Positions 1 to 8,261 of a stretch of 8,926 bases of DNA are shown here, in pieces. Within the stretch, counting starts at the first letter, position 1. The number at the start of each line of letters is the position of its first letter. A model generated the notes under the pieces. That model saw only the letters and a list, made by a program, of their open reading frames with translations, was not told where the DNA came from and did not search any database. Source of the stretch: CAYVSY01 sp964454255 (GTDB taxonomy: Bacteria > Bacillota_I > Bacilli_A > RF39 > UBA660); assembly GCA_964454255.1 (NCBI GenBank), contig CAYVSY010000042.1, forward strand, positions 1-8,926, written 5' to 3'. The position numbers and the translations under genes are program-made.

Positions 1-1823
1 TCATTTTTGATTCTGTCAAAATCAATGTCAAATTTCTGGCTTTTGAGGTCTGTCCAACAATCTTCTTTTTTCGCCCACTCACCATATAATGCACCATGAT
101 TTTTTTCAGCGGATTTTTTTATAGCACTTTCGACCTGCACCATTAAATCATAAAGTAACGATTTCATATTCTCTGATATACCCTGATTTTTCCATATTTT
201 GTACAAATCAAGTTTACCTTCTGTTTTATAAGTCAGGTAAGAAATGGAATAAGGTACAGTAATATATCTTAAATCGCCAATAGCATTAGGTTTGACACCA
301 TAAATTTTTTCAGAAGTCCTGAATAAAATAACTTTGGAAATAATATCCTCAAAATAAATACTATCAGGCTGTTTTACAAGGTTATAGTTAATGAACTGAA
401 CATAGTTTTTCTGATTACCTCTTACAACTATATGAGGGCCAATTACAGTTTTTTTACCGTCTAATATTTCCTGGTAAGAATTAACATATTTTGCAAGTTC
501 CTCTTTTGTAAACATTTGACTTTTGGGATTTTTAATATCAAATGCTTTTTGTTTGGCTTTTGTAAAGCCATCTTTCAGCCTTGCATTCTTATACTGTCCT
601 CTTGCACGTTCATAAAACCATTTTGTTTGAGTTGTTTGTCCCGGAACATGTGGGGCAAAAATGCTTCTTGATAATTTTTCAAGTTGAATATGATATGGTC
701 GGTTTGAACTTAAATCAGAAACAGAAACCTTATTCTGTGTATTGGCATATTCAGAAATTCTTGAAACGATTTCACTGAAATTTTCCTTGTTCTTTACTAC
801 AGAAAGCTTTAACTGAACAAAAATTCCGGAAATTTCAGCTTTATCTTTTTTTAATGTATGATAAATTGATGCCGTTGTCTGACCGCCGTTTACTATCTGA
901 AAATCGTTAACGCTTTTAACAACAAAACCTCCATTATCTGATTTCCCGATTTCAATTTCTTCCGCAGTAGCTGCAAGTCCGTTATTAAAAGCGAGAAACA
1001 TATGAGGCTCTTTAAGGATTGTGTTTCTTATTCCTTTATTAATTTTCCCTGTAAATTGCAAAAATGAACGCACATTTTGTTCAAGTAATCTGGAACCATA
1101 TTTTTCGTAAATAGCTGCCAGAGCTAAACCCGGAATAATAGCCAGATAAGATTGATATTCATCATTTTCAGAAGGAGATATAATACACGGGACTTCAAAA
1201 CCTTCCCTTTCAAAATCAATTGCTATCGGGATATGCGATTTTTCAGTTATATTGAAAATATAATTTATATCTACAACCCTGTAAAAAAGCGGATAACCAG
1301 AAATAGTCTGATTTGCAGGAAAATCTCCCGGATAGAAACCATCCGTTAAAATTATTGCATTAATCCTTACCAGATTTTCCTTTAGGTCTGATGAATTACT
1401 TAATGTGTGGGCAAAATCAAAAATTGGCGCCGATTCTTCTATCTCATTTACATAGTCTTTGTATATTCCTTTTCTGAAAAAGTTAGTAATACGTTTTGCG
1501 GCGGTATCAATTTCATCTTTTGAAATTCGTTCAGGCTTATCAGTACCTTTAAAAATGGTAATAAAAAGGTCAATAGTTTCATAATTATCAGCAATTGAAT
1601 ATGCGTTGATTTTATGCTGGTTTTTTGTTCCCAGGCCTTTCTCGTCATGGGCTGTACGGGCATTTTCAGTTTCACCGGCATCAGCTAATAAATCCACGGC
1701 GTATTGGGTGAAAATCTGTTCAAGAATTCCCCCTTCTTCTTCAGATAACTGTTCTGATTTTAAATCCTGAATAAGTGAATTGTAAAATTTATCCAGTTCA
1801 TTATTCTCTGTTAAGCTGCTCAT
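1..1823 (-). CDS. AIPR family (abortive infection phage resistance) protein, C-terminus beyond the window
   Basis: I translated this frame by hand. It is open from an ATG at 1823 to the left window edge: 607 complete codons and no stop. The AIPR core is recognisable at about residues 255-415. It includes a FLQFTGKINKGIRNT block (254-268), MFLAFNNGLAATAEEI (275-290), FQIVNGGQTTASIYHTL (308-324), SRISEYANTQNKVSVSDL (354-371) and TKWFYERARGQYKNARL (400-416). The FNNG, VNGGQTT, NTQN and FYERARGQY elements are the family's signature as I know it. AIPR proteins were named from lactococcal abortive-infection determinants and occur in restriction-like islands; the molecular activity is not settled. 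The N-terminal 120 residues (TIDLFITIFKG at 83-93) could be a nuclease-like fold, which is only a guess. The start ATG overlaps the upstream stop as ATGA, suggesting translational coupling. It is the last visible gene of the operon, probably an effector. Confidence 0.9.
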   Translation of the reverse strand, partial: MSSLTENNELDKFYNSLIQDLKSEQLSEEEGGILEQIFTQYAVDLLADAGETENARTAHDEKGLGTKNQHKINAYSIADNYETIDLFITIFKGTDKPERISKDEIDTAAKRITNFFRKGIYKDYVNEIEESAPIFDFAHTLSNSSDLKENLVRINAIILTDGFYPGDFPANQTISGYPLFYRVVDINYIFNITEKSHIPIAIDFEREGFEVPCIISPSENDEYQSYLAIIPGLALAAIYEKYGSRLLEQNVRSFLQFTGKINKGIRNTILKEPHMFLAFNNGLAATAEEIEIGKSDNGGFVVKSVNDFQIVNGGQTTASIYHTLKKDKAEISGIFVQLKLSVVKNKENFSEIVSRISEYANTQNKVSVSDLSSNRPYHIQLEKLSRSIFAPHVPGQTTQTKWFYERARGQYKNARLKDGFTKAKQKAFDIKNPKSQMFTKEELAKYVNSYQEILDGKKTVIGPHIVVRGNQKNYVQFINYNLVKQPDSIYFEDIISKVILFRTSEKIYGVKPNAIGDLRYITVPYSISYLTYKTEGKLDLYKIWKNQGISENMKSLLYDLMVQVESAIKKSAEKNHGALYGEWAKKEDCWTDLKSQKFDIDFDRIKN

Positions 1824-2821
1824 TGAAATATAACATTTTGAAAAACCTGTTCTTCTGATTTAGAATATTCGGAGCATTGAGAAATAATAATTGAATATTT
1901 AACGTCACCAACGCCATTTCTTATATCATGCTCCTCAATCCTTGGAAAGCCTTTTTCAACCTCATAAAAAGCTTCGTTTCTAATGACGTAGCCGGCATCG
2001 GAGTAATTGTTTCTATGACTTTCAAAATATCCGGCTTCAAGAAGTTTGTTATTAAACCTGTTTAATTCAGCAAAATCATTTTCAATTAGCAATCTGATTG
2101 AATCAGCCAAAGAATTTAAAGTTTCACCTGAATTCAGACGGGATTCCAATGAAAGATGAAAAAGAAAAAGATGCTCAATATTAGTTGTATCTAATTGGCG
2201 TTCACTGCTTATATGAATTTTCTGATGATTATTGCCATGAGTTGTTTTTACTTCAACACTCCAGTTATTATATTGAAAATCCCGTACTTGTTTTTCAACA
2301 CCTACCCATGAGGACAAAACAAGATTCGTGTCACGACCTGAAATTAGTAGCTTCTTCAAAAAAGTTAATTCACCGAATAAGCCTCTTTGCTCCTCTGGTG
2401 TTAATCCTTGCGAGGATGCCTTATCAAATAAGGACTTCCATTTTTCAAAACGGTTAAGTAACTCTTTAAATAATTTATCTTCATTTTTCAGTGGTGCAAC
2501 ACTTAAAATTAAATCCTCGCATAAAACCGAAAAAATATCTTTATGCCCTGCATTAAGTAGTTTAAAAATCAGGTAATTCCTGTTTGGTTTCTGGTCATCA
2601 GGAATTACTTCCACAGATATATCCCTCAAATTTGAAAATGAAGATAAATTAAGATTTAGTGTGTCTGGTAATGAAGCAGCAATACATCGGAAACCTTCAG
2701 GTGATTTCTTTGCAACAAAAATATCAGGTAAGACTTCGCCAGAGTACCTTCTGATAAGTAAACCATGAGAAAATGAATTATCATTTTCAAGCTCAGTCCA
2801 TATTTTTTCAATCTTCGTCAT
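1820..2821 (-). CDS. PD-(D/E)XK motif protein, putative nuclease of the defence operon
   Basis: This is a 333-residue protein with no signal peptide or membrane segment. The middle carries a restriction-endonuclease-like core. There is a helix with E151 in GLFGELTFL, then D181 in VRDFQ, then E190 and K192 in WSVEVKTTHG, followed by ISSERQL (205-211). This E...D...ExK plus S-x-E-x-Q-L arrangement matches the PD-(D/E)XK proteins found next to Z1 and AIPR genes. The D and ExK residues would bind metal and catalyse phosphodiester cleavage; that is inferred from the family. I chose ATG 2821 because GGAAG on the minus strand ends 9 nt upstream. An ATG two codons earlier (2827) is almost as good, and an in-frame ATG at 2890 would overlap the Z1 gene by 83 nt and is unlikely. 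The gene overlaps the Z1 gene by 14 nt and the AIPR gene by 4 nt. It is a likely DNA-cutting effector. Confidence 0.85.
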   Translation of the reverse strand: MTKIEKIWTELENDNSFSHGLLIRRYSGEVLPDIFVAKKSPEGFRCIAASLPDTLNLNLSSFSNLRDISVEVIPDDQKPNRNYLIFKLLNAGHKDIFSVLCEDLILSVAPLKNEDKLFKELLNRFEKWKSLFDKASSQGLTPEEQRGLFGELTFLKKLLISGRDTNLVLSSWVGVEKQVRDFQYNNWSVEVKTTHGNNHQKIHISSERQLDTTNIEHLFLFHLSLESRLNSGETLNSLADSIRLLIENDFAELNRFNNKLLEAGYFESHRNNYSDAGYVIRNEAFYEVEKGFPRIEEHDIRNGVGDVKYSIIISQCSEYSKSEEQVFQNVIFQ

Positions 2822-5549
2822 TGTCATCTTCTTCCGGTTCGTATATATCTTCAATGTCAAAATTCCGCAGCAATTGACTATGTACAGCATAGGTTACCGC
2901 ATCATCATGCTCAGTACCAGGAAAACTAATGGCAAAACCAACGAAAGGTGTTGATATTGATTCCAGGTCTGCTCCCGAAGGATGTAAAAAGTATAGTAAC
3001 AGCAATACTTTATCTGGTTTTCTTATTTCATTCCTAACCCACTCTCCGCTTAGCCTCTTAGGTTCTCCTTCTTTTCCTTTTTCCCGCCATAAACGTAAAG
3101 TGGCTTCATATGCAGCTTCTCTTTCGCTTTGTGTCAGGTCAATAAATTCATCATCAGGACTTATAATATGTGATTTCCTGATGTAGTACAATTCGGAATC
3201 TGACTTATCATCCTGTGTTCTTTCGATAAGATTTACCCGGATATTTTCATTGATGGGGAACTCAGTTCCTTTACGTTTGGTAATTATACCAACATTCCAT
3301 GATTGTAGTTCATTGTTACGGTATTTAAAATCAATGAACTTAATCAGGTTTTGCGGAGATGCTGATTTTAGATTATCATATACTTCGAAACCATTAAGAA
3401 ACTGCCTGATATTTTCAAAAGAGATACCCTGCCATAAAAAATAATTTTGACCTGTTGTGAAATTGTCTCCAAGGGAATTTACAAAGCCAATTGTTGTATC
3501 AAGGTTTCTTTGAATTGTTCCTGTTTTTTTGCTTAATTCATAAGTTTCTATTAAACGGCCAGACCACGAAACTCTTATGTTCTCAGCCCTACGTATTTTA
3601 TTGGAAGCAGAAATCTGTAAAACGCCAGGATGTGTACGCACCTTTAAGGCATATTGTTCAGGTGTGCTACCTGCGACATCTGCCATATAATCAAATTCAT
3701 CCCTGAGTTCCTCGCTTGCCAGGGCAATATGGCTGAACCATTCATTTAGTTCTCTGCTGGTGAATAGTCTGCATAAATCAACATACCCAGGTCTGTATCC
3801 AAACCATCTGCCCATCTGCATCAGTGTATCATACATCCTTGATGCTCTCAGGTAATAACTTACTGAAAGACCTTCAAGTGTTAAACCTCTTGATAATTTA
3901 TCGCCGCCAATAGCTATTACAGAAAGTCCGTTTTTATGGTCAAAGTAATTAAGAATATCGGCTGAACCTCCATTAATTTCTCTCACCTGAATCCTTGTTG
4001 CAGCTTCGTTCAAATATGGTAAAACATCGTTCCATTCATGTACCTGTATGTGAGGGTCAATTCCAGAGAGGTTGGAGTTGAGAATAAGTTGTGAAGTTGT
4101 CCGGTATGATTTATAGAAGTTATTATCTACCTCAAAAGTCTGACGGATTTCCTCAATAACAGCAGGGATGTTCATTTCAATTCCCCGACGGTAAAAACCA
4201 AAAACATTCTGAACTATATCTTTAATATGTCGCTGCCAGTTTACAAATCTGCTGGTATGTACCAGCATTGAATTATGCATATTGCCCTGTCCTCTTAACC
4301 TTCGGATAGCGCAGGTTATAATAAAGCATCTGATTGCAAGCAATAATGACTGAGGAGCATTTTCAGGTAAGGCATCCCTGCTGCTATGTCTGTTGGGAAC
4401 AAAATTATGATAATCGTCAATTCTTGTAACTATTGGCAAAACTGTATCTGATATTTCATCATCTTCAACCAATCTGAAACCGAATATCTTATCAGGCCCG
4501 ATGTAGTTTGAAGGAGCGGGCAGATTTATAATAAAATCCCTGGGAAACAGTTCATCTTCTTCGATTGGGATGAAAATATTCGCAAATGGTGTGGCTGTAT
4601 AGCCTACGTATCCGCTTTTATCAAATAAACGGATAATATCACGGATTAGCCCATTAATTCTTGTTGTTCCGTCATTTTCGGGACGTGTATTTATTGATGC
4701 ATTATCAGCCTCATCGTCAATTAATAACAATGATTTATTCCGAATAACCCTTCTACCTTCAATTTCGATAGCTTGTGCAGAAAGCCATTGTAAAAGTCTT
4801 TCAAGTATTCGTCCATTTTTTTTAACTACCGCAATTATCGGTTCATTGGTATTAAAATTAATACCAATAGCATTTGCTGCTCCAACATTAAAATCGGATA
4901 AACTTGACGTAAGTGAGTGAACAATACTATTTTGGTCAATGCGACCAACTCCAATCCAAAGATTATTTTCCCTGAAAGCTCTTTCATGTTGAGTATCAAA
5001 ACCTAAAAAGCCTTCATCAAGTCTTAACTGAGTCTGGCTTCTTAAATTATTATGAACACCTGCCAGAACGATAATAAGTTTATAACCAGCATCAGCGGCT
5101 TTACAAATCAAGCCTGTATAATTTGCAGTTTTACCTGACTGAACCTGACCTACAACCAATCCCTTTTTATCAATTGCTGCGTTTATTGTCGGGTCAAAAA
5201 GACCATCAAGTGTTCTGTCTGTTAAGCGGTCAAGTTGATTAATAACAGCATCAGCAAAATTTTTCTCTATAGATAGATAGTCCCGGTATCTCTGCCAGAA
5301 ATTCCATTGCAAGGAACTTTTTTTATCATTAATCCAGGGTCTTCTTCTTTCGGATGATTCAATTACACGAAAATCATCAATATGTATGTTGTAAATTGAT
5401 TGTACTTCGCGAATAATAGTGTCTTTGTTGATTCCCGAATATTGAGGAATTAAAAGAGCTGTATTTACCGCATCTTCAATTTGCTTAACCGAGACACTAC
5501 CTGTTGTTGGCAATAATGTTCTTATGGTTCTTAATGCTTGCTGAATCAT
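2808..5549 (-). CDS. Z1 domain protein, superfamily-2 helicase-like ATPase
   Basis: This 913-residue protein has a complete set of helicase-type ATPase motifs. They are a Walker A loop GQVQSGKT (134-141), a DEAD-type Walker B LLIDDEAD (275-282), a motif III-like VGYTATPFAN (315-324), GGDKLSRGLTLEGL (548-561), and a motif VI QMGRWFGYR (578-586) with the arginine-finger position. The last two blocks are hallmarks of the Z1 domain, known from islands with MORC/MutL-like ATPases, AIPR proteins and methyltransferases. It probably uses ATP to move on or remodel DNA for the neighbouring nuclease. The N-terminal ~130 residues precede the motor. The C-terminal ~250 residues are uncharacterised and end in an acidic tail, EPEEDDNDED. 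I preferred ATG 5549, 4 nt after the upstream stop. A TTG seven codons earlier (5570) would overlap the GHKL gene by 17 nt. Length is in the usual range for Z1 proteins and all motor residues look intact. Confidence 0.93.
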   Translation of the reverse strand: MIQQALRTIRTLLPTTGSVSVKQIEDAVNTALLIPQYSGINKDTIIREVQSIYNIHIDDFRVIESSERRRPWINDKKSSLQWNFWQRYRDYLSIEKNFADAVINQLDRLTDRTLDGLFDPTINAAIDKKGLVVGQVQSGKTANYTGLICKAADAGYKLIIVLAGVHNNLRSQTQLRLDEGFLGFDTQHERAFRENNLWIGVGRIDQNSIVHSLTSSLSDFNVGAANAIGINFNTNEPIIAVVKKNGRILERLLQWLSAQAIEIEGRRVIRNKSLLLIDDEADNASINTRPENDGTTRINGLIRDIIRLFDKSGYVGYTATPFANIFIPIEEDELFPRDFIINLPAPSNYIGPDKIFGFRLVEDDEISDTVLPIVTRIDDYHNFVPNRHSSRDALPENAPQSLLLAIRCFIITCAIRRLRGQGNMHNSMLVHTSRFVNWQRHIKDIVQNVFGFYRRGIEMNIPAVIEEIRQTFEVDNNFYKSYRTTSQLILNSNLSGIDPHIQVHEWNDVLPYLNEAATRIQVREINGGSADILNYFDHKNGLSVIAIGGDKLSRGLTLEGLSVSYYLRASRMYDTLMQMGRWFGYRPGYVDLCRLFTSRELNEWFSHIALASEELRDEFDYMADVAGSTPEQYALKVRTHPGVLQISASNKIRRAENIRVSWSGRLIETYELSKKTGTIQRNLDTTIGFVNSLGDNFTTGQNYFLWQGISFENIRQFLNGFEVYDNLKSASPQNLIKFIDFKYRNNELQSWNVGIITKRKGTEFPINENIRVNLIERTQDDKSDSELYYIRKSHIISPDDEFIDLTQSEREAAYEATLRLWREKGKEGEPKRLSGEWVRNEIRKPDKVLLLLYFLHPSGADLESISTPFVGFAISFPGTEHDDAVTYAVHSQLLRNFDIEDIYEPEEDDNDED

Positions 5550-5553
5550 ATAA

Positions 5554-7026
5554 TTAGTTAATAAATTCAAGAAAATGAGGAAATAAATTAAAGGGGTCTA
5601 TGTTGAAAATTATTGATTTTGCCTGTTCGTCTGTTTTTCCTTCATTAACCAGCTTATCGTACATCTGTTTCATTGCTTTTCGGATAGGCTCCTGGTCAAT
5701 TCCTTCAAAGGGCTTGCCGATTGCATCTTCATCTGATGCTTCCTTAATGTAAATAGACTTAGAAGGTACTGTTTCTTCAATAAACCTGATTAAGCTTTCA
5801 ATTGCTTTTTGAGGTTCTGTTTCAGCCTGATTTATTGATTTTTCAATCAAAGGATGCTCCCTGTTAATCTTGTAAAACCATTTATCACCTCGTTTATGGT
5901 CAATCCAAAGAGGAACAAATTTCTGTCCTGGTAATTGCTTTACCGTGCGTCCTTTGTGCCGATAGACTTCCACGGCCTGTGCTCTTACTTTAGATGAGTA
6001 TGCTTTTAATTGTTCACGTAAAACAATTGGCGGTCTTGCAATTGATTTTTTAATATCTATCTGCCATTCAGAATCAAGGGTATTGGGTAAGTCAATCTGA
6101 ATCCTGGCTAATTTATAATGTTCCTCTTTTCTGTATATCCCTAACCAATCACCAGAAAGCAATAATCTCTCATTTCTATAAACATAAAAACCTTGCTGCT
6201 CGCCCCAACCTTTTGGGCCTTCTGCCTCTTTGTATGTTTCTTCTGATATTTTTGATTTATGAGGAAGTACAAAACCTTTTACGATTACTTTCCCACTATG
6301 TAAATATTCGTCAGGGAATACCTGGATTGCGGATTCAGAAGTTAAAAAGGGATTCCATGCTTTGATTGGGCGCTCCTGAAACCATATTTTTATTCCCCCA
6401 TTTTCAATAAACCGATGAAAAACCATTGCAAGATGCTTTTTCACCTGTTCCATAATCAATAAAAATTTATCTAAAGCTTTTGCATCATCTGAATGAAAAT
6501 TCTTTACAAGTCTGTCTATATCATTCCAGACTACAACTGTTCCGGATTTTAAATTATCAATTTCAGTTTCAATATTTGTATCAGGTAAAAACTTTAAAAG
6601 TTCCCACCTCCCTGATTCTTTTACATAATCTAAATCCCATGTCCAGTATGACTGTTGATGTGCCTCTCTTTTGCTAAGTACAGTCAATTTTCTACATTGT
6701 GAAAATGAAGCAGTTTTAAGTCCTAAGCCAAATCTTCCTAAATCCTTGTTGCTTCTGTCATCAAGTGGGTTTTTACTCCCTGGTTTCATGGCCTGAATAA
6801 GTTCTTCATTATTCATTCCATAACCATCGTCTTTAATTGAAATCCATGTTTCTGAACCTTTCCAGTCAAAATTTATCCAGATATTCTTTGCTTCTGCTGA
6901 TACGGAATTGTCAACAACATCTGCAATAGCGGCTTCGATACTATATCCAATAGCACGAAGGGTTTCAATCATTGAAGATGCTTCAGGAATTGCCGGGGTT
7001 GTTTGGTATTTGGAATAGTCAATCAT
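5554..7026 (-). CDS. GHKL ATPase, MutL/MORC-like (HATPase_c_3 type)
   Basis: This is a 490-residue cytoplasmic protein with the Bergerat ATP-binding fold at its N-terminus. The N-box is AIADVVDNS (33-41), where N40 should coordinate magnesium. The second motif is KDDGYGMN (65-72). The glycine-rich lid is LGRFGLGLKTASF (96-108), and GTVVVW (162-167) is the fourth element. Then come GFYVYRNERLLL (279-290), very like the VYRNxRLI element of MORC proteins, and an S5-like segment with K326/K327 in IDIKKSIARPP that may supply the catalytic lysine. In known relatives, ATP binding closes a dimer into a DNA clamp. The C-terminal ~130 residues are unassigned; I see no MutL-type DQHA endonuclease motif and no zinc finger. 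The start ATG overlaps the methyltransferase stop as ATGA. It is probably the DNA-sensing or clamping part of the defence complex, likely a partner of the Z1 ATPase. Confidence 0.92.
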   Translation of the reverse strand: MIDYSKYQTTPAIPEASSMIETLRAIGYSIEAAIADVVDNSVSAEAKNIWINFDWKGSETWISIKDDGYGMNNEELIQAMKPGSKNPLDDRSNKDLGRFGLGLKTASFSQCRKLTVLSKREAHQQSYWTWDLDYVKESGRWELLKFLPDTNIETEIDNLKSGTVVVWNDIDRLVKNFHSDDAKALDKFLLIMEQVKKHLAMVFHRFIENGGIKIWFQERPIKAWNPFLTSESAIQVFPDEYLHSGKVIVKGFVLPHKSKISEETYKEAEGPKGWGEQQGFYVYRNERLLLSGDWLGIYRKEEHYKLARIQIDLPNTLDSEWQIDIKKSIARPPIVLREQLKAYSSKVRAQAVEVYRHKGRTVKQLPGQKFVPLWIDHKRGDKWFYKINREHPLIEKSINQAETEPQKAIESLIRFIEETVPSKSIYIKEASDEDAIGKPFEGIDQEPIRKAMKQMYDKLVNEGKTDEQAKSIIFNIDPFNLFPHFLEFIN

Positions 7027-8261
7027 CTTAGTAATTCAGAAATTTTATTAGCAATGGCTTTGGCCATTAATGGGGGTACAGCATTTCCAATTTGCTTGAA
7101 TGCTGCCGTTCTTCCTCCTTCAAAATAATAATCATCAGGAAACGACTGTATTCTTGCCGCTTCACGTACCGAAATTGAACGTACCTGGTTTAAATCAGGA
7201 TAGATATAGTAATGCCCGTCTTTTGAAATATGAGCTACCATTGTGTGTGAATGTCCTACGGGGTCAACCACTTTAAAACGGTCTAGAAATGCTTCTGTAT
7301 TGTTATGTGTTTGTAATCTGGCAGGTAAATCCGAATATTTTAACCTTGTTTTACTATTGACCCATTTGTCTATTGCAATTGAATATATTTCAAGGTCTCT
7401 TTTGTTGTGATGTCTTGTTATATGTTGCGTTACAATATCAATTCCATTCCGGATTTCAGTGCAGTTCAGATATTCATTAATCGGTTTTGTATATTTTGTA
7501 ATCTGGAATTCGTCACCAGGGTTTAAAAAGGGTAAATCGTAAAATAAGTCCTTTTTAATTTGCCATTTGTTTTCAACTTTTTCTAATTCAGGAAATTCAA
7601 ATTTTCGTTTTCCCCTTTGCCCCATTATAATAACCCTTCTTCTTTTCTGCAATACACCATATTCCTCAGCATTTAACACTGTTGGTTCTGCAACGGAATA
7701 TCCAATATATTCAAACAATTGAATCATTTCATTCAGATATTTTTTGTTTCCCGCAGTTAAAAGACCCAATACATTCTCGAAAACAAAATATTTAGGCTTG
7801 TAACGTTTAAGAAACTCAGCATAATACCTAAACAGGAAATTTCGTTTATCTCCTTTCATCCGGTTTGGGTCTCTGCTTCTGCCGACAAGTGAATAAGCCT
7901 GACAAGGTGGGCCACCAATTATCAAATCAACTTTATAACTTTGCAATTGCTTGTCTATTTTATGGAATATGCTGCCAATTGTATTATTTGAAATTTCTTC
8001 ATTAATAACAGATTCCATAATTGAAGCAGGAATCTGACCCCATAAATTCTCACGGGAAATTTCATTCTTCAGATATGCCTTATAGGTGTCAAAACTATTG
8101 TTTTCTAATAAGTAATGATATGCAAGCCTGGTTCTAAGAGTATCACATGCATCTTTGTCCATTTCAACATGGGCAACAGCGTGAAATCCTTTTCTTGAAA
8201 AACCTTCTGAAAGGCCACCGGCTCCGGCAAATAAATCAATATATTTTATTGATGAGTTCAT
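7023..8261 (-). CDS. DNA (cytosine-5-)-methyltransferase
   Basis: This 412-residue enzyme should transfer a methyl group from S-adenosylmethionine to carbon 5 of cytosine. Motif I is YIDLFAGAGGLSEGF (7-21). Motif IV is IIGGPPCQAYSLVGRSRD (114-131), with catalytic C120. Motif VI is FVFENVLGLL (159-168), and motif VIII is YGVLQKRRRVIIMG (201-214). Motif IX is around VREAARIQSFPDDY (365-378), and motif X is KQIGNAVPPLMAKAIA (389-404). Nothing key is missing. The target-recognition region lies between about 220 and 360; its sequence specificity cannot be read from here. The stretch from motif I to the PC motif is longer than in small enzymes such as HhaI, with an extra, probably helical insert at about 45-105. 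The start lies inside the vsr gene with a 26-nt overlap; GGGAG ends 10 nt upstream on the minus strand. In this operon it probably methylates host DNA to mark self. Confidence 0.97.
   Translation of the reverse strand: MNSSIKYIDLFAGAGGLSEGFSRKGFHAVAHVEMDKDACDTLRTRLAYHYLLENNSFDTYKAYLKNEISRENLWGQIPASIMESVINEEISNNTIGSIFHKIDKQLQSYKVDLIIGGPPCQAYSLVGRSRDPNRMKGDKRNFLFRYYAEFLKRYKPKYFVFENVLGLLTAGNKKYLNEMIQLFEYIGYSVAEPTVLNAEEYGVLQKRRRVIIMGQRGKRKFEFPELEKVENKWQIKKDLFYDLPFLNPGDEFQITKYTKPINEYLNCTEIRNGIDIVTQHITRHHNKRDLEIYSIAIDKWVNSKTRLKYSDLPARLQTHNNTEAFLDRFKVVDPVGHSHTMVAHISKDGHYYIYPDLNQVRSISVREAARIQSFPDDYYFEGGRTAAFKQIGNAVPPLMAKAIANKISELLR

Noticed and set aside
581..1349. Plus-strand open frames at 581-778 and 1152-1349
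   Set aside because: Antisense to conserved AIPR motifs; no recognisable domain.
1448..1681. 77-codon minus-strand open frame
   Set aside because: It lies in another frame inside the AIPR gene, whose own frame is open across the whole interval and carries clear family motifs.
2185..2576. Plus-strand open frames of 90 and 82 codons (2185-2457, 2328-2576)
   Set aside because: They are antisense to the PD-(D/E)XK core, have no recognisable motifs, and overlap each other in different frames.
2929..3706. Plus-strand open frames at 2929-3186, 3250-3444 and 3491-3706
   Set aside because: Antisense to the C-terminal part of the Z1 gene; composition and lack of motifs fit chance open frames.
5550..5570. 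TTG start for the Z1 protein, adding seven residues
   Set aside because: Possible, but an ATG at 5549 sits just after the upstream stop and no ribosome-binding sequence favours the TTG.
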